Source: Roseiarcus sp963820795 (lineage in GTDB: Bacteria; Pseudomonadota; Alphaproteobacteria; Rhizobiales; Beijerinckiaceae). Taken from it: DNA of 64,000 nucleotides. Below the pieces are notes generated by a model. The model ran no database searches. It was not told the origin of the DNA and saw only the letters and a program-made list of their open reading frames with translations. The stretch is from positions 265,397 to 329,396 of the forward strand of contig CAWGBJ010000003.1 of NCBI GenBank assembly GCA_963820795.1, written 5' to 3'. The translations under genes were made by a program, and so were the position numbers. Positions 8,476 to 17,207 of this stretch are shown here, piece by piece (position 1 is the stretch's first letter; every line of letters starts with the position of its first letter).

Positions 8476-8628
8476 GCCTTCTGTCTTTGTGCGTTTGGCG
8501 TCTCGAAGGTTTGCCTCTCGCACACCTGCCCCAACTGAGGGAGACGAACGACGGTCGCGAGCGCGACACCGGTCGGCGCCAGCAGCAATGCGGAGCGTCG
8601 ATCTTCTCGAGCGGCACTCGCGAAGCGC

Positions 8629-10035
8629 TCAAAGCGCTTTGCCTCCGGCTGACCGCCGAAGCAAGTCGGCAAGCATCGCCTGGGCGTCCTCGATCAGGGA
8701 CTCCTGATACCGATAGAACATCTCGCTGCCCATGGGCGTGACAATGGATCTCATCTGTTCCTCACAGCGAAGACGAAGCGCCTCGAGGTCCTCGAGGAGG
8801 TCTTCAGCCGCCTTGCGATCCTGCGGCGTCCTGACGGCCGCCTTTGGCGGGAGCGTTTTGACGTGCTCTGGCGTAGAGCCCAGACCGGTGAGCGCCTTGA
8901 GCCGGGACTCCAGCATTTCCCGGTTGGCGTCGATGCGCCAAAGTCTGAATCGGCTGTAAGCGTTCGACGCATTGAAAAGGATCGTGATGGCCATTGCCAG
9001 ATAGATCCAGTAGGCGGGCGACATCAGGTTCACCAGCCAAGGGAAATATCGGTCCGCCAGTTCGGGCCCGCCCTCGGTGAAAAACTGGCGCGCCTCGTCG
9101 GCCAACGGCGCCTGATCTTGAGACTTCGCCGAGGGCGGCGGGTTGTCTCGAACGAAACTTGGGAACTCCTCGCTAAGGAGCATCAGGAAGGCCACTCGCT
9201 CCGCGCGGTGGACGCAGGCGTTCGTCATGATGAGCGTGTCGACCTGCGCGACCAGCTTGTCGGTCGCAGGGATCGGTTTGGCGATGTTGTAAAACCCGGC
9301 GGGGATTTTGCCGAGGCGCAGCCACTTGTCTCGCGCCACCAGGCCCTCGATGTCGGCGGGAGCGACGATCTCGAGATCGTATGTGTTCGCCAGCCTGCGG
9401 ATCATCTCCGCGTTGGCGGTCATGACGAACGCGGCGAGATCGAGTTGACCGTCGCGAACCATTCCCGCCTGAGCTTCGAGATCGTGATTCGACAGTCTCA
9501 GATCGAGACCGTTGAGGTCGGAATTCTCCAGCAATTGCCGCATCAGATAGGCTGTGCCGGAACCGTCCGGGCCGATGCCGACCGAGGCGCCTTTGAGGTC
9601 GTTGAAGGAATTGATCGCGCGCCCGCGTCGAGCGAGCAGCAAGAGCGACTCCGGTTGCGGGAGCCGCCCCAGGGTCTGCAAGCCGGCGTCGGCGGGAACC
9701 GGCAGTCCATCCTGCACGAAGGCGAAGGCGGGAACGCAGCGCCCGTTTTGGCCGACGAGGCGAGCGATGTTCTCGACCGACCCCGCTGTGGCGACAACGC
9801 TCAAGTGGCCGTTCCTCTTGAGTGCGCGCGCAGCAAGTCGCTCCCCTGTCGCGTGATATTGTCCGTTCGGAGTCCCGGTGAAGACGGACGCCCTCAGGAA
9901 TGCGTAGTCGCCGGAGATAGTGAAGTAGAGGACCGCGGCCGCGACCGCCAGAACGGCGATCGCCAACATGAGAACCCTTGCCCACGCTCTTCGATCGCGG
10001 CCGGGTCCAAACGCCAGTTGGTCAAGGAAACTCAT
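8629..10035 (-). CDS. TAXI family TRAP-type solute-binding protein, membrane anchored
   Basis: A 468-aa protein. A hydrophobic helix (residues ~20-42) is followed by a periplasmic TAXI/NMT1-like binding domain (~48-320) with FTGTPNGQYHATGERLA, LKGASVGIGPDGSGTAYLMRQLL and DLAAFVMTANAEMIRRLA. A second membrane helix (~333-355, LMSPAYWIYLAMAITILFN) leads to a cytoplasmic helical, coiled-coil-like tail (~360-465). Classical TAXI proteins deliver substrate to a TRAP permease. No permease gene is adjacent, and the second helix with a cytoplasmic tail suggests sensing or tethering instead. The ligand cannot be told from sequence. Confidence 0.85.
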   Translation of the reverse strand: MSFLDQLAFGPGRDRRAWARVLMLAIAVLAVAAAVLYFTISGDYAFLRASVFTGTPNGQYHATGERLAARALKRNGHLSVVATAGSVENIARLVGQNGRCVPAFAFVQDGLPVPADAGLQTLGRLPQPESLLLLARRGRAINSFNDLKGASVGIGPDGSGTAYLMRQLLENSDLNGLDLRLSNHDLEAQAGMVRDGQLDLAAFVMTANAEMIRRLANTYDLEIVAPADIEGLVARDKWLRLGKIPAGFYNIAKPIPATDKLVAQVDTLIMTNACVHRAERVAFLMLLSEEFPSFVRDNPPPSAKSQDQAPLADEARQFFTEGGPELADRYFPWLVNLMSPAYWIYLAMAITILFNASNAYSRFRLWRIDANREMLESRLKALTGLGSTPEHVKTLPPKAAVRTPQDRKAAEDLLEDLEALRLRCEEQMRSIVTPMGSEMFYRYQESLIEDAQAMLADLLRRSAGGKAL

Positions 10036-10256
10036 GAGTTGCCGATCCGCCCCCCGGATAGGGCGGTCCTAGACCACCGGCAACAGTTTGGGAAATTCCG
10101 CCATGCGGCGGCCGGCTCGCGCTCGACCCTTCGACGCCTCAGGCGCTGAAGGAGTGTTCTTGTGAACATGCTCGGGGCGGGCGAGAACAAGAGGGTCGTC
10201 TCGTCCGAACTTAAGTGACGCGAAATGTCCGTGGATTTCGCACGCCGAGACGATCC

Positions 10257-10985
10257 TCACCCTACCTGCCCGAATTGCGGGAAGGTCTCGATCAGCCAGA
10301 GCGACACGCTCTGGAAGCCGCCGGTGAGGAAGGCGACGCCAGTCAGGACGAGCAGCACGCCGACCGTCTTCTCGATCTTGCCGAACTGCTTTTTCACCGC
10401 GCCCGTGGCGCGCAGGAACGGGCCGATCGCGGCGGCGGCAGCGATGAACGGCAGGCCGAGGCCGAGGCTGTAGACGGCGAGGAGGCCGGCGCCGGCCCCG
10501 ACCGTGTCGCGGCTGCCGGCGACCGCCAGGATGGTCGCCAGGATCGGCCCGATACAGGGCGTCCAGCCGAGCGCAAACGCCATGCCCATCGGATAGGCGC
10601 TCCAGAAGCCGGCCGGCTTTTCGATCTCGAGCCGCGCCTCGCGCAGCATCACCGCGAAACGGAAGACGCCGAGGAAGTGCAGCCCCATCAGGATGACGCC
10701 AAGGCCGGCGGCGATCGAGAGCCAATGGCTCCACTGCCGGAAGAGCGCGCCAAAGGCGGAGGCCGTCGCGCCGAAGGCGACGAAGACCGTGGTGAAGCCG
10801 GCGACGAAGAGGAGCGCGGTTAAGAGAATGTCGCGCCGCGCCTTCGCCTCGCCCTCGTCGATTAGGGCTTCGACGCTCGCCCCGGCCAGATAGCAGAGAT
10901 AGGGCGCGGCCAGCGGCAGCACACAGGGGCTGACGAACGAGAGGAGGCCGGCGCCGAAAGCGGCGGGGATCGAGACGTCGGTCAT
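10257..10985 (-). CDS. ccdA: CcdA-type cytochrome c biogenesis / thiol-disulfide transmembrane protein
   Basis: A 242-aa, six-helix membrane protein of the DsbD-beta/CcdA family. The two redox cysteines are in SFVSPCVLPL (residue ~20) and GWTPCIGPI (~141), at the ends of helices as in the family. It carries electrons from cytoplasmic thioredoxin to periplasmic thiol oxidoreductases used in cytochrome c maturation. No thioredoxin-like partner or ccm gene is adjacent. A cytochrome c gene lies about 6 kb away (17208-17615) but is not in the same unit. Confidence 0.92.
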   Translation of the reverse strand: MTDVSIPAAFGAGLLSFVSPCVLPLAAPYLCYLAGASVEALIDEGEAKARRDILLTALLFVAGFTTVFVAFGATASAFGALFRQWSHWLSIAAGLGVILMGLHFLGVFRFAVMLREARLEIEKPAGFWSAYPMGMAFALGWTPCIGPILATILAVAGSRDTVGAGAGLLAVYSLGLGLPFIAAAAAIGPFLRATGAVKKQFGKIEKTVGVLLVLTGVAFLTGGFQSVSLWLIETFPQFGQVG

Positions 10986-11678
10986 GCGACTTGAAAAGGC
11001 CCTTGCTGGCGCGGCGTCAAGTCCGTCGGGCCGGAATCAGGACGCCCGCCGACCGAGCACGGCGACCGCGTTCAATTTCAGACACATAATTCGATGAATC
11101 AGAAAAATATGGTAAGGCGCATTCTGATGTTTGTCATACCTTCGTCGGCCGGCCGCTTTGGCAACTTTGCCAAATCCTCCAGCGAGAGGCTAACCCAGGC
11201 TCAAAACCGCGATGGCCAACCTTGTTTGCGAGTTGGCATGGATTTCGGGTCGACACGTCCGCTTGGACTCGGTCCCGGAGAATATGCGGCGGCCAGGAAG
11301 GGCTTGCGCCCCATTTTCGCCGAAGCTACGCGATTCGACATGTGCTGGAAAAAGGCGCGTAAGCCGTGGAAAAAGGCGGAGCTGTTCACAAACCTGCCGC
11401 CGGCCGGAGCCTCTGCGACCGGCCGCCCGGACGGCGCATGAGCCGCCAGCCGGGCGAAGCGGTTGGAAATGGCGCCGCAAGTGACTGGAAACATGGGATT
11501 TGGGGCTGGGCCTGCAACCCGGGACAAACGCGTTCGGCGAGCGTCGCGAAAAGAGCTGACGCGGCCCCGGCCACGACAATTTGGCGGCTGGCCTTCGGCG
11601 GCGGATTGCGTTAATTGACCATAAACGCAATTCCTATAATTTGCCTCACCTCAACGAGGCGTAAGCGTAGGGCGCGGG
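10986..11678. other. Intergenic region between divergent ccdA and the DUF2778 gene
   Basis: Nearly 700 bases without a supported gene; the short open frames on both strands are arginine-rich shadows. The stretch just before the DUF2778 gene is A/T-rich: TTAATTGACC (11611-11620) and TATAAT (11635-11640). TATAAT matches a -10 hexamer, 39 bases before the start codon, and TTAATT at 11611 would give an 18-base spacer. TTGACC at 11615 would be too close (14 bases). This is a weak promoter candidate. Confidence 0.4.
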
Positions 11679-12839
11679 ATGCAGGGAATTGAGGCGACGT
11701 TTGACGATGTTTCGTTAGAGCGGGGCCAGCTCTTTCGTAAGGTTCCACTTGAGATCGTTCTCGTCGCGGTGGCGCTCGCCGCGCTCGGGCGGGTCGGCGT
11801 GCTCGTGCTTGAGGGACGGCTCGAGGCGCGCCGCGAAGCCGCCGTCCCGGCCGCCATTCCGGACATCGTCGTGACCGCACAGGCGATTCCGCCGGCGCCG
11901 GCGATGGCGACAGCGGACGCCAATCCCTATGGGGCGATCATCGTCGAGCCCGAATGGGCGGTCAATCCGCCTCTGCCCGCGGCCCCGCTGGTGGCGAAGC
12001 TCGAAGGGGTTCCGCCCGCATCCCCGACCGATTCGGTTCCACCCCCGGCGGCCGCCGAGACCGCTCCGTCTGCGCCCTCGGTTCTGCCGGCGGAGACCGT
12101 GCCCGCGCCGCCGACCTCCGACGTACCCAATATCGCCGACAGCGCGCCGTTGCCGCCGCCGCGTCCGCCGGAATTCGGCCCGGCCGCGAAGCCTGCGGAG
12201 CGCCGCGCGATCCAGGAGAGCGTCGTCTCCGCGCCCGCTCCGGTCGACAACCGCAACGTCTTTCAGAAGCTCTTCGGTCTGGGGCAGCCCTCGGCGCCCA
12301 CGACGAGCGGGGCCAAGGCGCCGGAGACCCGCGTCGCCGCGGCTACGCCGGAGACCCGCGTCGCTTCGGCCGCTCCGGAGGCCCGCGCCGCCACCGCCGC
12401 GCCCAAGTTCCGCTTCCCCGGCTTTTCGTTTTTCGGCGGGTCCGGGCCGGTGGCGGGTTACGACCAGTGGACCGCCGTCTATGACATCTCGGCGCGGACC
12501 GTCTACCTGCCCGACGGCACGAAGCTCGAGGCCCATTCGGGCTACGGCGACAAGCTGGACGATCCCCGTTACGTGAACGAACCGATGCGTGGGGCGACGC
12601 CGCCGCACCTCTACGAGCTCGAACCGCGCGAGGCGTCCTTCCACGGCGTCCAGGCGCTGCGCCTGAAGCCGATCGGCGAGGGCGGCATCTTCGGTCGCGC
12701 CGGACTGCTCGCCCACTCCTATATGCTGGGCCCGAACGGCGAATCGAACGGCTGCGTGTCGTTCAAGAACTACGAGGCCTTCCTGCGCGCCTACGAAAAC
12801 GGAGAGATCAAGCGCCTCGCCGTCGTCACCCGGCTTTGA
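11679..12839 (+). CDS. DUF2778 domain protein, membrane anchored with Pro/Ala-rich linker
   Basis: A 386-aa protein. One hydrophobic helix (residues ~24-43) anchors it, leaving a periplasmic Pro/Ala-rich linker of about 200 residues. The linker includes a short tandem repeat (APETRVAAATPETRVASAAPEARA, given in parts: PETRVA units at ~208-230). The C-terminal ~130 residues are a DUF2778 domain, with VYDISARTVYLPDGTKLEAH and SNGCVSFKNYEAFL. The Cys in NGCVSF is the nucleophile position of this L,D-transpeptidase-like fold, whose relatives include the Tlde1 cell-wall effectors. A cell-wall role is likely. No secretion locus is adjacent, so an effector role is not supported. Confidence 0.8.
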   Translation: MQGIEATFDDVSLERGQLFRKVPLEIVLVAVALAALGRVGVLVLEGRLEARREAAVPAAIPDIVVTAQAIPPAPAMATADANPYGAIIVEPEWAVNPPLPAAPLVAKLEGVPPASPTDSVPPPAAAETAPSAPSVLPAETVPAPPTSDVPNIADSAPLPPPRPPEFGPAAKPAERRAIQESVVSAPAPVDNRNVFQKLFGLGQPSAPTTSGAKAPETRVAAATPETRVASAAPEARAATAAPKFRFPGFSFFGGSGPVAGYDQWTAVYDISARTVYLPDGTKLEAHSGYGDKLDDPRYVNEPMRGATPPHLYELEPREASFHGVQALRLKPIGEGGIFGRAGLLAHSYMLGPNGESNGCVSFKNYEAFLRAYENGEIKRLAVVTRL

Positions 12840-12942
12840 CCCCTCGGCGCGCCGGTCTCGCAGTTGCGAGCGGCGCACCCCGACCGTGACCGCGGCTTCC
12901 GAAGATACCTCCGTCGCGGCCGGGGCGAGTCGCGCCGAGGAC

Positions 12943-14604
12943 CTAATGATTCTTGAAGTGAGTCTTGGTCTCGCCGTCGATCTGCGTGATCGTGATGTCG
13001 AAGTCCTCCTCATAGGCCCACATCTGGTCCATGAGGAAGTCGATCGCCACCTGCTCTCCGAGCAAGATCGAATAGTCGGTATCGCTCCGCCAATGGATCC
13101 CGCCGTGGAGGCCGTGGCCGAACGAGACATTGTGGGCAAGCTTGTGCAGTTCGCCGTTGACGGTGAGCCGGTCCGGCCCGGTATAGGGGACGACCGTGAG
13201 GCCGTCGCTGGTCGGGACGACCCGGTAGGAGGGAAAGTCTGCATCGCAGTCGAAGAAGAACTTGAGGACGGTTATGCACGCTCCGGCGACCGTGCCGTGG
13301 CCGGTCGGATAAGCGGGATGCGTCGGCGAGCCCTCGGGGAAGGCCTGCGACAAAAGGCAGGTGCCGTAACGGGCATGGCTGTGCTTCAGCGCTTCCGAGT
13401 TCAGCACGACGTCGAAATGCGTCAGGTTCGCCTTGTCCGCCGCGGTGAGCTTGTTGTCTTTCCATAACTGGACGACGCCGCCCCCCGCTTCGGGGCGATG
13501 GCGCAGATGCACCGCCCACTTCTGATACCAGACGGCGTTGATTGCCGCCCGAGCGACCGCGCCGATGGTCGCGGCAATGTCGGGGCCGCCGAGGGTGCCG
13601 AACGCTTTTTCGTGAGTATATTTATTGCCGTACGGAATTCCCTTGTTCGCCTTCACTCCCACCGTCTTGGCGACGAGATAGGCGATCAGATACGCTTGAT
13701 AGAGTTCGTCGACTTGGGTATAGGCGGAGCAGTCGCGTCCGCACCGCATGATGCGCGGAACCGGGTCGAAGATGGCGGCGCTGGTTGGCTCCGCGCCGCT
13801 CTGGATGGCGTACCATTCGTCGAAGTCCGTCATGAAATCTTGCCCGGGCGCAAAGGTCCTAACCTTCTGGTCGACCGTGAGCCGCCCGAGCGACGTCGGG
13901 ATCAGGCAGAATTGCGAGAGATACGGACCCTCGAGCTCCCCTGGGAAGAACTTTTTCTTCGCCGGGTCGTTGAAGCCGCCACGGAATAGGACGCGCGGCG
14001 TCACCTTGCCGCCGTCGAGCGGGCCGGCATAGGCGCCGGGATGGGCAGCCGCGAGCGCGCTCAGCTCCTTCGCGGCGGCTTTCGCCGTCGGGTCGTTCGG
14101 GTAATCCTCGAACGGCACATCGCGCAGCAGCGAAGCCCAGTAAAGCTCGACGAGTTCGAGGGCATATTCGATGGACCCGAGCGCCGGCGGCGCCGGCACC
14201 ACAGGGGCTCCGTAGCCCCGCGAATCCTTGCCGATCTGCTGCCAGGCGAAGGCGCCGCGCGGGCCGTTCAGCAGCATCGAGCCGCCGAGTTTGATGGCCG
14301 GATTTTGGAAGTGGGCTGGTTTGACGGGGCCGGTCTTGATCGAGCAGGCCTCCAAGAACGCCTCGAACGTCGGTCCGTCGACGATCCCGGGGGACGTCTG
14401 CTTCAGCGCTTTGCTGTAGGAGCCGAGACCGTCCGGGAATTTGGTCAGATCATCGTTCGTCGGGTGGGTGACGCTGCCGGTCTTCACCGCCTCGTTGGTC
14501 GCCGTCCCGAATCGGAGGGCGAAGGCCCGCTTTCCGTGCTCGCTCGTAACCCCAGGGGGAAGACAAGGAGCGCTGGGCTGCGGCAGTTTGCTCAAATCGG
14601 ACAT
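12943..14604 (-). CDS. Vanadium-dependent haloperoxidase
   Basis: 553 aa from the ATG at 14604, which has AAGGAG (14611-14616) six bases upstream; an in-frame ATG at 14625 is less likely. Vanadate-site blocks of the algal/bacterial family are present: KWAVHLRHRPEAGGG (Lys and Arg, ~361-370), HPAYPTGHGTVAGA (His ~433) and HGLHGGIHWRSDTDYS (Arg/His ~500-508). The fold is related to PAP2 acid phosphatases. It should use hydrogen peroxide to oxidise bromide or chloride. No signal peptide is seen. A CRP/FNR-like palindrome lies 96 bases upstream of the start. It converges with the DUF2778 gene. Confidence 0.9.
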   Translation of the reverse strand: MSDLSKLPQPSAPCLPPGVTSEHGKRAFALRFGTATNEAVKTGSVTHPTNDDLTKFPDGLGSYSKALKQTSPGIVDGPTFEAFLEACSIKTGPVKPAHFQNPAIKLGGSMLLNGPRGAFAWQQIGKDSRGYGAPVVPAPPALGSIEYALELVELYWASLLRDVPFEDYPNDPTAKAAAKELSALAAAHPGAYAGPLDGGKVTPRVLFRGGFNDPAKKKFFPGELEGPYLSQFCLIPTSLGRLTVDQKVRTFAPGQDFMTDFDEWYAIQSGAEPTSAAIFDPVPRIMRCGRDCSAYTQVDELYQAYLIAYLVAKTVGVKANKGIPYGNKYTHEKAFGTLGGPDIAATIGAVARAAINAVWYQKWAVHLRHRPEAGGGVVQLWKDNKLTAADKANLTHFDVVLNSEALKHSHARYGTCLLSQAFPEGSPTHPAYPTGHGTVAGACITVLKFFFDCDADFPSYRVVPTSDGLTVVPYTGPDRLTVNGELHKLAHNVSFGHGLHGGIHWRSDTDYSILLGEQVAIDFLMDQMWAYEEDFDITITQIDGETKTHFKNH

Positions 14605-14699
14605 CTCGATCTCCTTAAAAATCAACGGTGTGAAAGTGTCTTCGACCGGGGCTTCCCCCGGCTAGCGCTCCTGGTTTAGGCTTGGAGACGAAAGGTGGC

Positions 14700-14715
14700 T
14701 GTGACCCCGGTCACA
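14700..14715. promoter_or_regulatory. CRP/FNR-family operator (TGTGA-N6-TCACA)
   Basis: TGTGACCCCGGTCACA is a perfect palindrome and an exact TGTGA-N6-TCACA site. It sits 96 bases upstream of the haloperoxidase start (minus strand) and 167 bases upstream of the methyltransferase start (plus strand). The position suits regulation of either divergent gene by a CRP-family protein. The regulator itself is not in the window. Confidence 0.65.
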
Positions 14716-14881
14716 TGCCGTACGATGAGAACCGGGAGGCGCGCGCCTGCCGCGCCGTCCCTTCCCCGCCGGCTTCCGCGCCTGCCGCAAATCGGGGGTC
14801 GCAATCTATCGTTGCGGCAATTCGATTGCGTAAGCCTTGATTTGAAGCCATAACGGCCGCCACGTCGTTCGAGTGCGGGCC

Positions 14882-15697
14882 ATGACGCAACCCGATATTT
14901 ATCTGTTGGGTCGGGGAAAGCACGAAGAGGAGCGGCTCAAGCGCCAGATCGCCGATCTCGCGCCAGACTCCGACCAGATGCTCGCTAAAATCGGGATCAA
15001 GCCGGGTGAAAAAGTCGTCGATATCGGCTGCGGTCCCGGCGGCGTTCTCCACCTTCTAGGCAAGCACGTCGGTCCAGCGGGTTCGGTGCTTGGCATCGAC
15101 CGAAGCGCTTACTTTGTCGATCAGGCGCGCCGCTTCGCCGCCGACCTTGGCCTGACGCAGGTCGAAGTCCGGGAGGGCGACGCCTATGACACAGGCCTGC
15201 CGCGCGCCTCGTTCGATGGCGCCCACATGCGTCTCGTACTGGTCAATGTGCCAAAGCCCGAATTGATCGTGCGCGAGATCGTTTCGCTCGTGCGTCCCGG
15301 CGGATGGGTGGCGAGCTTCGAGGCGGACGTGCCGACGAGGGTCATCGATCCGCCCTCACCGGCGCTCGAACGCCTGCTTTCGGTCTACGGCGCGAATGCG
15401 CAGTCGCAGGGAATTGATCTTGCTGTCGGGCGGCGGACGCACCGGCTGTTCCGCGAGGCCGGTCTCACGGACATCAGCGTCGACGCCACCATCCATGTTC
15501 ATCCGCTTGGTCACAGCCGGCGCCCAATTTTCCGCGACTTCATCAACAACGTTCGCGAGGACCTGATCCAACGCGGTTTCATCTCGCGGGATGAACTCGA
15601 AAGGGATCTGAGCGCGTACGATAGCTGCCTCGACGACGAAGAGGTGCTCTCGACCTCCTCCGTTTATTTCCGGCTCCGGGGGCGCGTGCCGCACTAG
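14882..15697 (+). CDS. Class I SAM-dependent methyltransferase
   Basis: About 271 aa from the ATG at 14882 (MTQPDIYLLGRGKHEEERL); a GTG three codons upstream is an alternative. Motif I is VVDIGCGPGGVLHLLG (~residues 46-61), followed by the acidic loop LGIDRSAYFVDQARR, GDAYDTGLPRASFDGAHMRLVLVNVP and the post-motif LVRPGGWVASFEADV. This is the UbiE/CoQ5-like small-molecule methyltransferase type. The substrate cannot be assigned. It is divergent from the haloperoxidase across the CRP-type site, which may link their expression. Confidence 0.8.
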   Translation: MTQPDIYLLGRGKHEEERLKRQIADLAPDSDQMLAKIGIKPGEKVVDIGCGPGGVLHLLGKHVGPAGSVLGIDRSAYFVDQARRFAADLGLTQVEVREGDAYDTGLPRASFDGAHMRLVLVNVPKPELIVREIVSLVRPGGWVASFEADVPTRVIDPPSPALERLLSVYGANAQSQGIDLAVGRRTHRLFREAGLTDISVDATIHVHPLGHSRRPIFRDFINNVREDLIQRGFISRDELERDLSAYDSCLDDEEVLSTSSVYFRLRGRVPH

Positions 15698-15735
15698 CCT
15701 ATCGATTGGTTCGAGTAGCCAGGCGCGGTCGTCCT

Positions 15736-16542
15736 TTACGGCGCCGTCCTCTCCGCCCTCGGCTTCCCCGCCTGACGGAACGCCTGGACGAATTCCGCCA
15801 GCGTCCTTTCGTCCATGTCGGAGACGGCGACATAGGCGAGGTTCGCATCCGACCAGCGGGCGATGTGGTAGCCGTCGACCGTCTCGATCCCGCCGCGCCC
15901 TTTTGCGCCCTTGGCGTCGCGCGGGAGCTCGGTGACGGCGACCAAGTGCTCGTTGTGCCGGTAGACGAGGGTCGGCGCGGGAATCCGGTCGACGACCGAA
16001 ACGCGGCCTCCCGCCAGCGGGAATCCCTCAGCGGCGAGATCGACGATTGTCGCGCTGACCGTGGTTCGGCTCGCCAGCCAGGGCTTGACGGTATGCCGGT
16101 CCGAGGAGGCGACGGCGAAGGGCTGCCCGGCGATGGCCGCCTCAGCGAAGTCGGAAACGAGCGCCGTTTCGACGCCCTGCGACGGCCCGGGCCGCATGAG
16201 CGACATGAGGCCGGCGCCGACCGCAAAGCCGGCGAGCGCGAACGAGGCGGCAAGCGTCAGCGGCCGGATGCCGAAGATCGGCCGGCGCACGCGCGCCGCC
16301 GCGAAATCGGCGACGGGCGCAGCGGGCGCCATCGCGGCGATCCGGTCGGCGAGCGCCTGCGTCGCAGCCTCGCGCGGCGCATGGCGGCGGACCGCGTCGC
16401 GCAACGCCGCGAGCCGCCGGTATTCCGCCGCCAGCGCCGGATCGTCGCCCATCGTCCGTTCGAATTCCAGCGCGCTCATGGCGTCGAGCTCGCCGTCGAG
16501 CGCGGCATTGAGCTTGAGGATGCGCTCTTCGTTCCCGGTCAT
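15736..16542 (-). CDS. Anti-sigma factor, single-pass membrane protein
   Basis: 268 aa from the ATG at 16542, which overlaps the end of the sigma gene by four bases. The N-terminal cytoplasmic part (1-80) has the anti-sigma look: LNAALDGELDAMSALEFERTMGDDPALAAEYRRLAALRDAVR. No HxxxCxxC zinc motif is present. A membrane helix follows (~88-110, LTLAASFALAGFAVGAGLMSLM), then a periplasmic domain of about 155 residues that would sense the signal. Coupling to the ECF sigma gene makes the pairing secure. The signal is unknown. Confidence 0.85.
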   Translation of the reverse strand: MTGNEERILKLNAALDGELDAMSALEFERTMGDDPALAAEYRRLAALRDAVRRHAPREAATQALADRIAAMAPAAPVADFAAARVRRPIFGIRPLTLAASFALAGFAVGAGLMSLMRPGPSQGVETALVSDFAEAAIAGQPFAVASSDRHTVKPWLASRTTVSATIVDLAAEGFPLAGGRVSVVDRIPAPTLVYRHNEHLVAVTELPRDAKGAKGRGGIETVDGYHIARWSDANLAYVAVSDMDERTLAEFVQAFRQAGKPRAERTAP

Positions 16543-17085
16543 GATTCGATTCTCAGGATCTTGGCGAGAGCCGCGCGGGCGCGCGCCAGCCGCGACATGA
16601 CGGTGCCAATCGGCGCGCCGGTCGCCTCGGCGATGTCGCGATACGAAAGGCCGTTGACGTCGCGCATCACCAGGGTGTCGATCAGCGGCGGCGGCAGTTC
16701 GGCGATCGCCCGGCGCAGGCGCTCGCCGTCTTCGAGCGCGATCAGCGCCTGCTCCGGGTCGGGCGCGCCCTCGTCGCCAAGATGCGGCATCGATGGCGTC
16801 AAGATCGCCGGTGTCGCCGGCATAGGCGATGGTCTTCGGCCGGTTGCGCGCCATCCAGGTCATCGCCGCGTTGCGCACGATCATCAGAAACCAGGGTTTG
16901 GGCCGTTCGACCGCGGTCGTCTCCAAAGCTTTGAGCGCCCGGATCGCTGCCTCCTGCACGATGTCTTCGGCATCGGCGCCGTTGCGGCAGAGCCATTTGG
17001 CGAGCGTGTAGGCGTCGTCGAGCAGCGGCGGCACGATCTCGCGAAACCGCCGCCGGGCGACATCTTCAGCGCCGGGATTGCTCAT
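16539..17085 (-). pseudogene. ECF sigma-70 factor, frameshifted
   Basis: The N-terminal half starts at the ATG at 17085 (MSNPGAEDVARRRFREIV) and carries region 2: GADAEDIVQEAAIRALKALE, then PWFLMIVRNAAMTWMARNR. The frame then runs out of register near 16790-16810 (after LDAIDA). Region 4 continues in the +1 frame: DPEQALIALEDGERLRRAI, YRDIAEATGAPIGTVMSRLARARAAL. One extra base would explain it. The product would be about 180 aa, normal for the family. It is coupled to the anti-sigma gene. It is either a real pseudogene or a sequence error; the intact partner favours error. Confidence 0.82.
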
Positions 17086-17207
17086 CCCGGCGTCGCGACC
17101 GGCAGCGCCGGCGGCCGCGAGCGGCTGATTGCGCGTCGCCGCTTGATCGCGGTCGCCATCTTCCGGGCGGGCTCCCCGGCCCGCCGGGACCGACCGCGAG
17201 CCCCATC

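Noticed and set aside
11094..11630. Several 80-146-residue open frames between ccdA and the DUF2778 gene
   Set aside because: All are Arg/Pro/Ala-rich shadows on both strands with no initiation signal.
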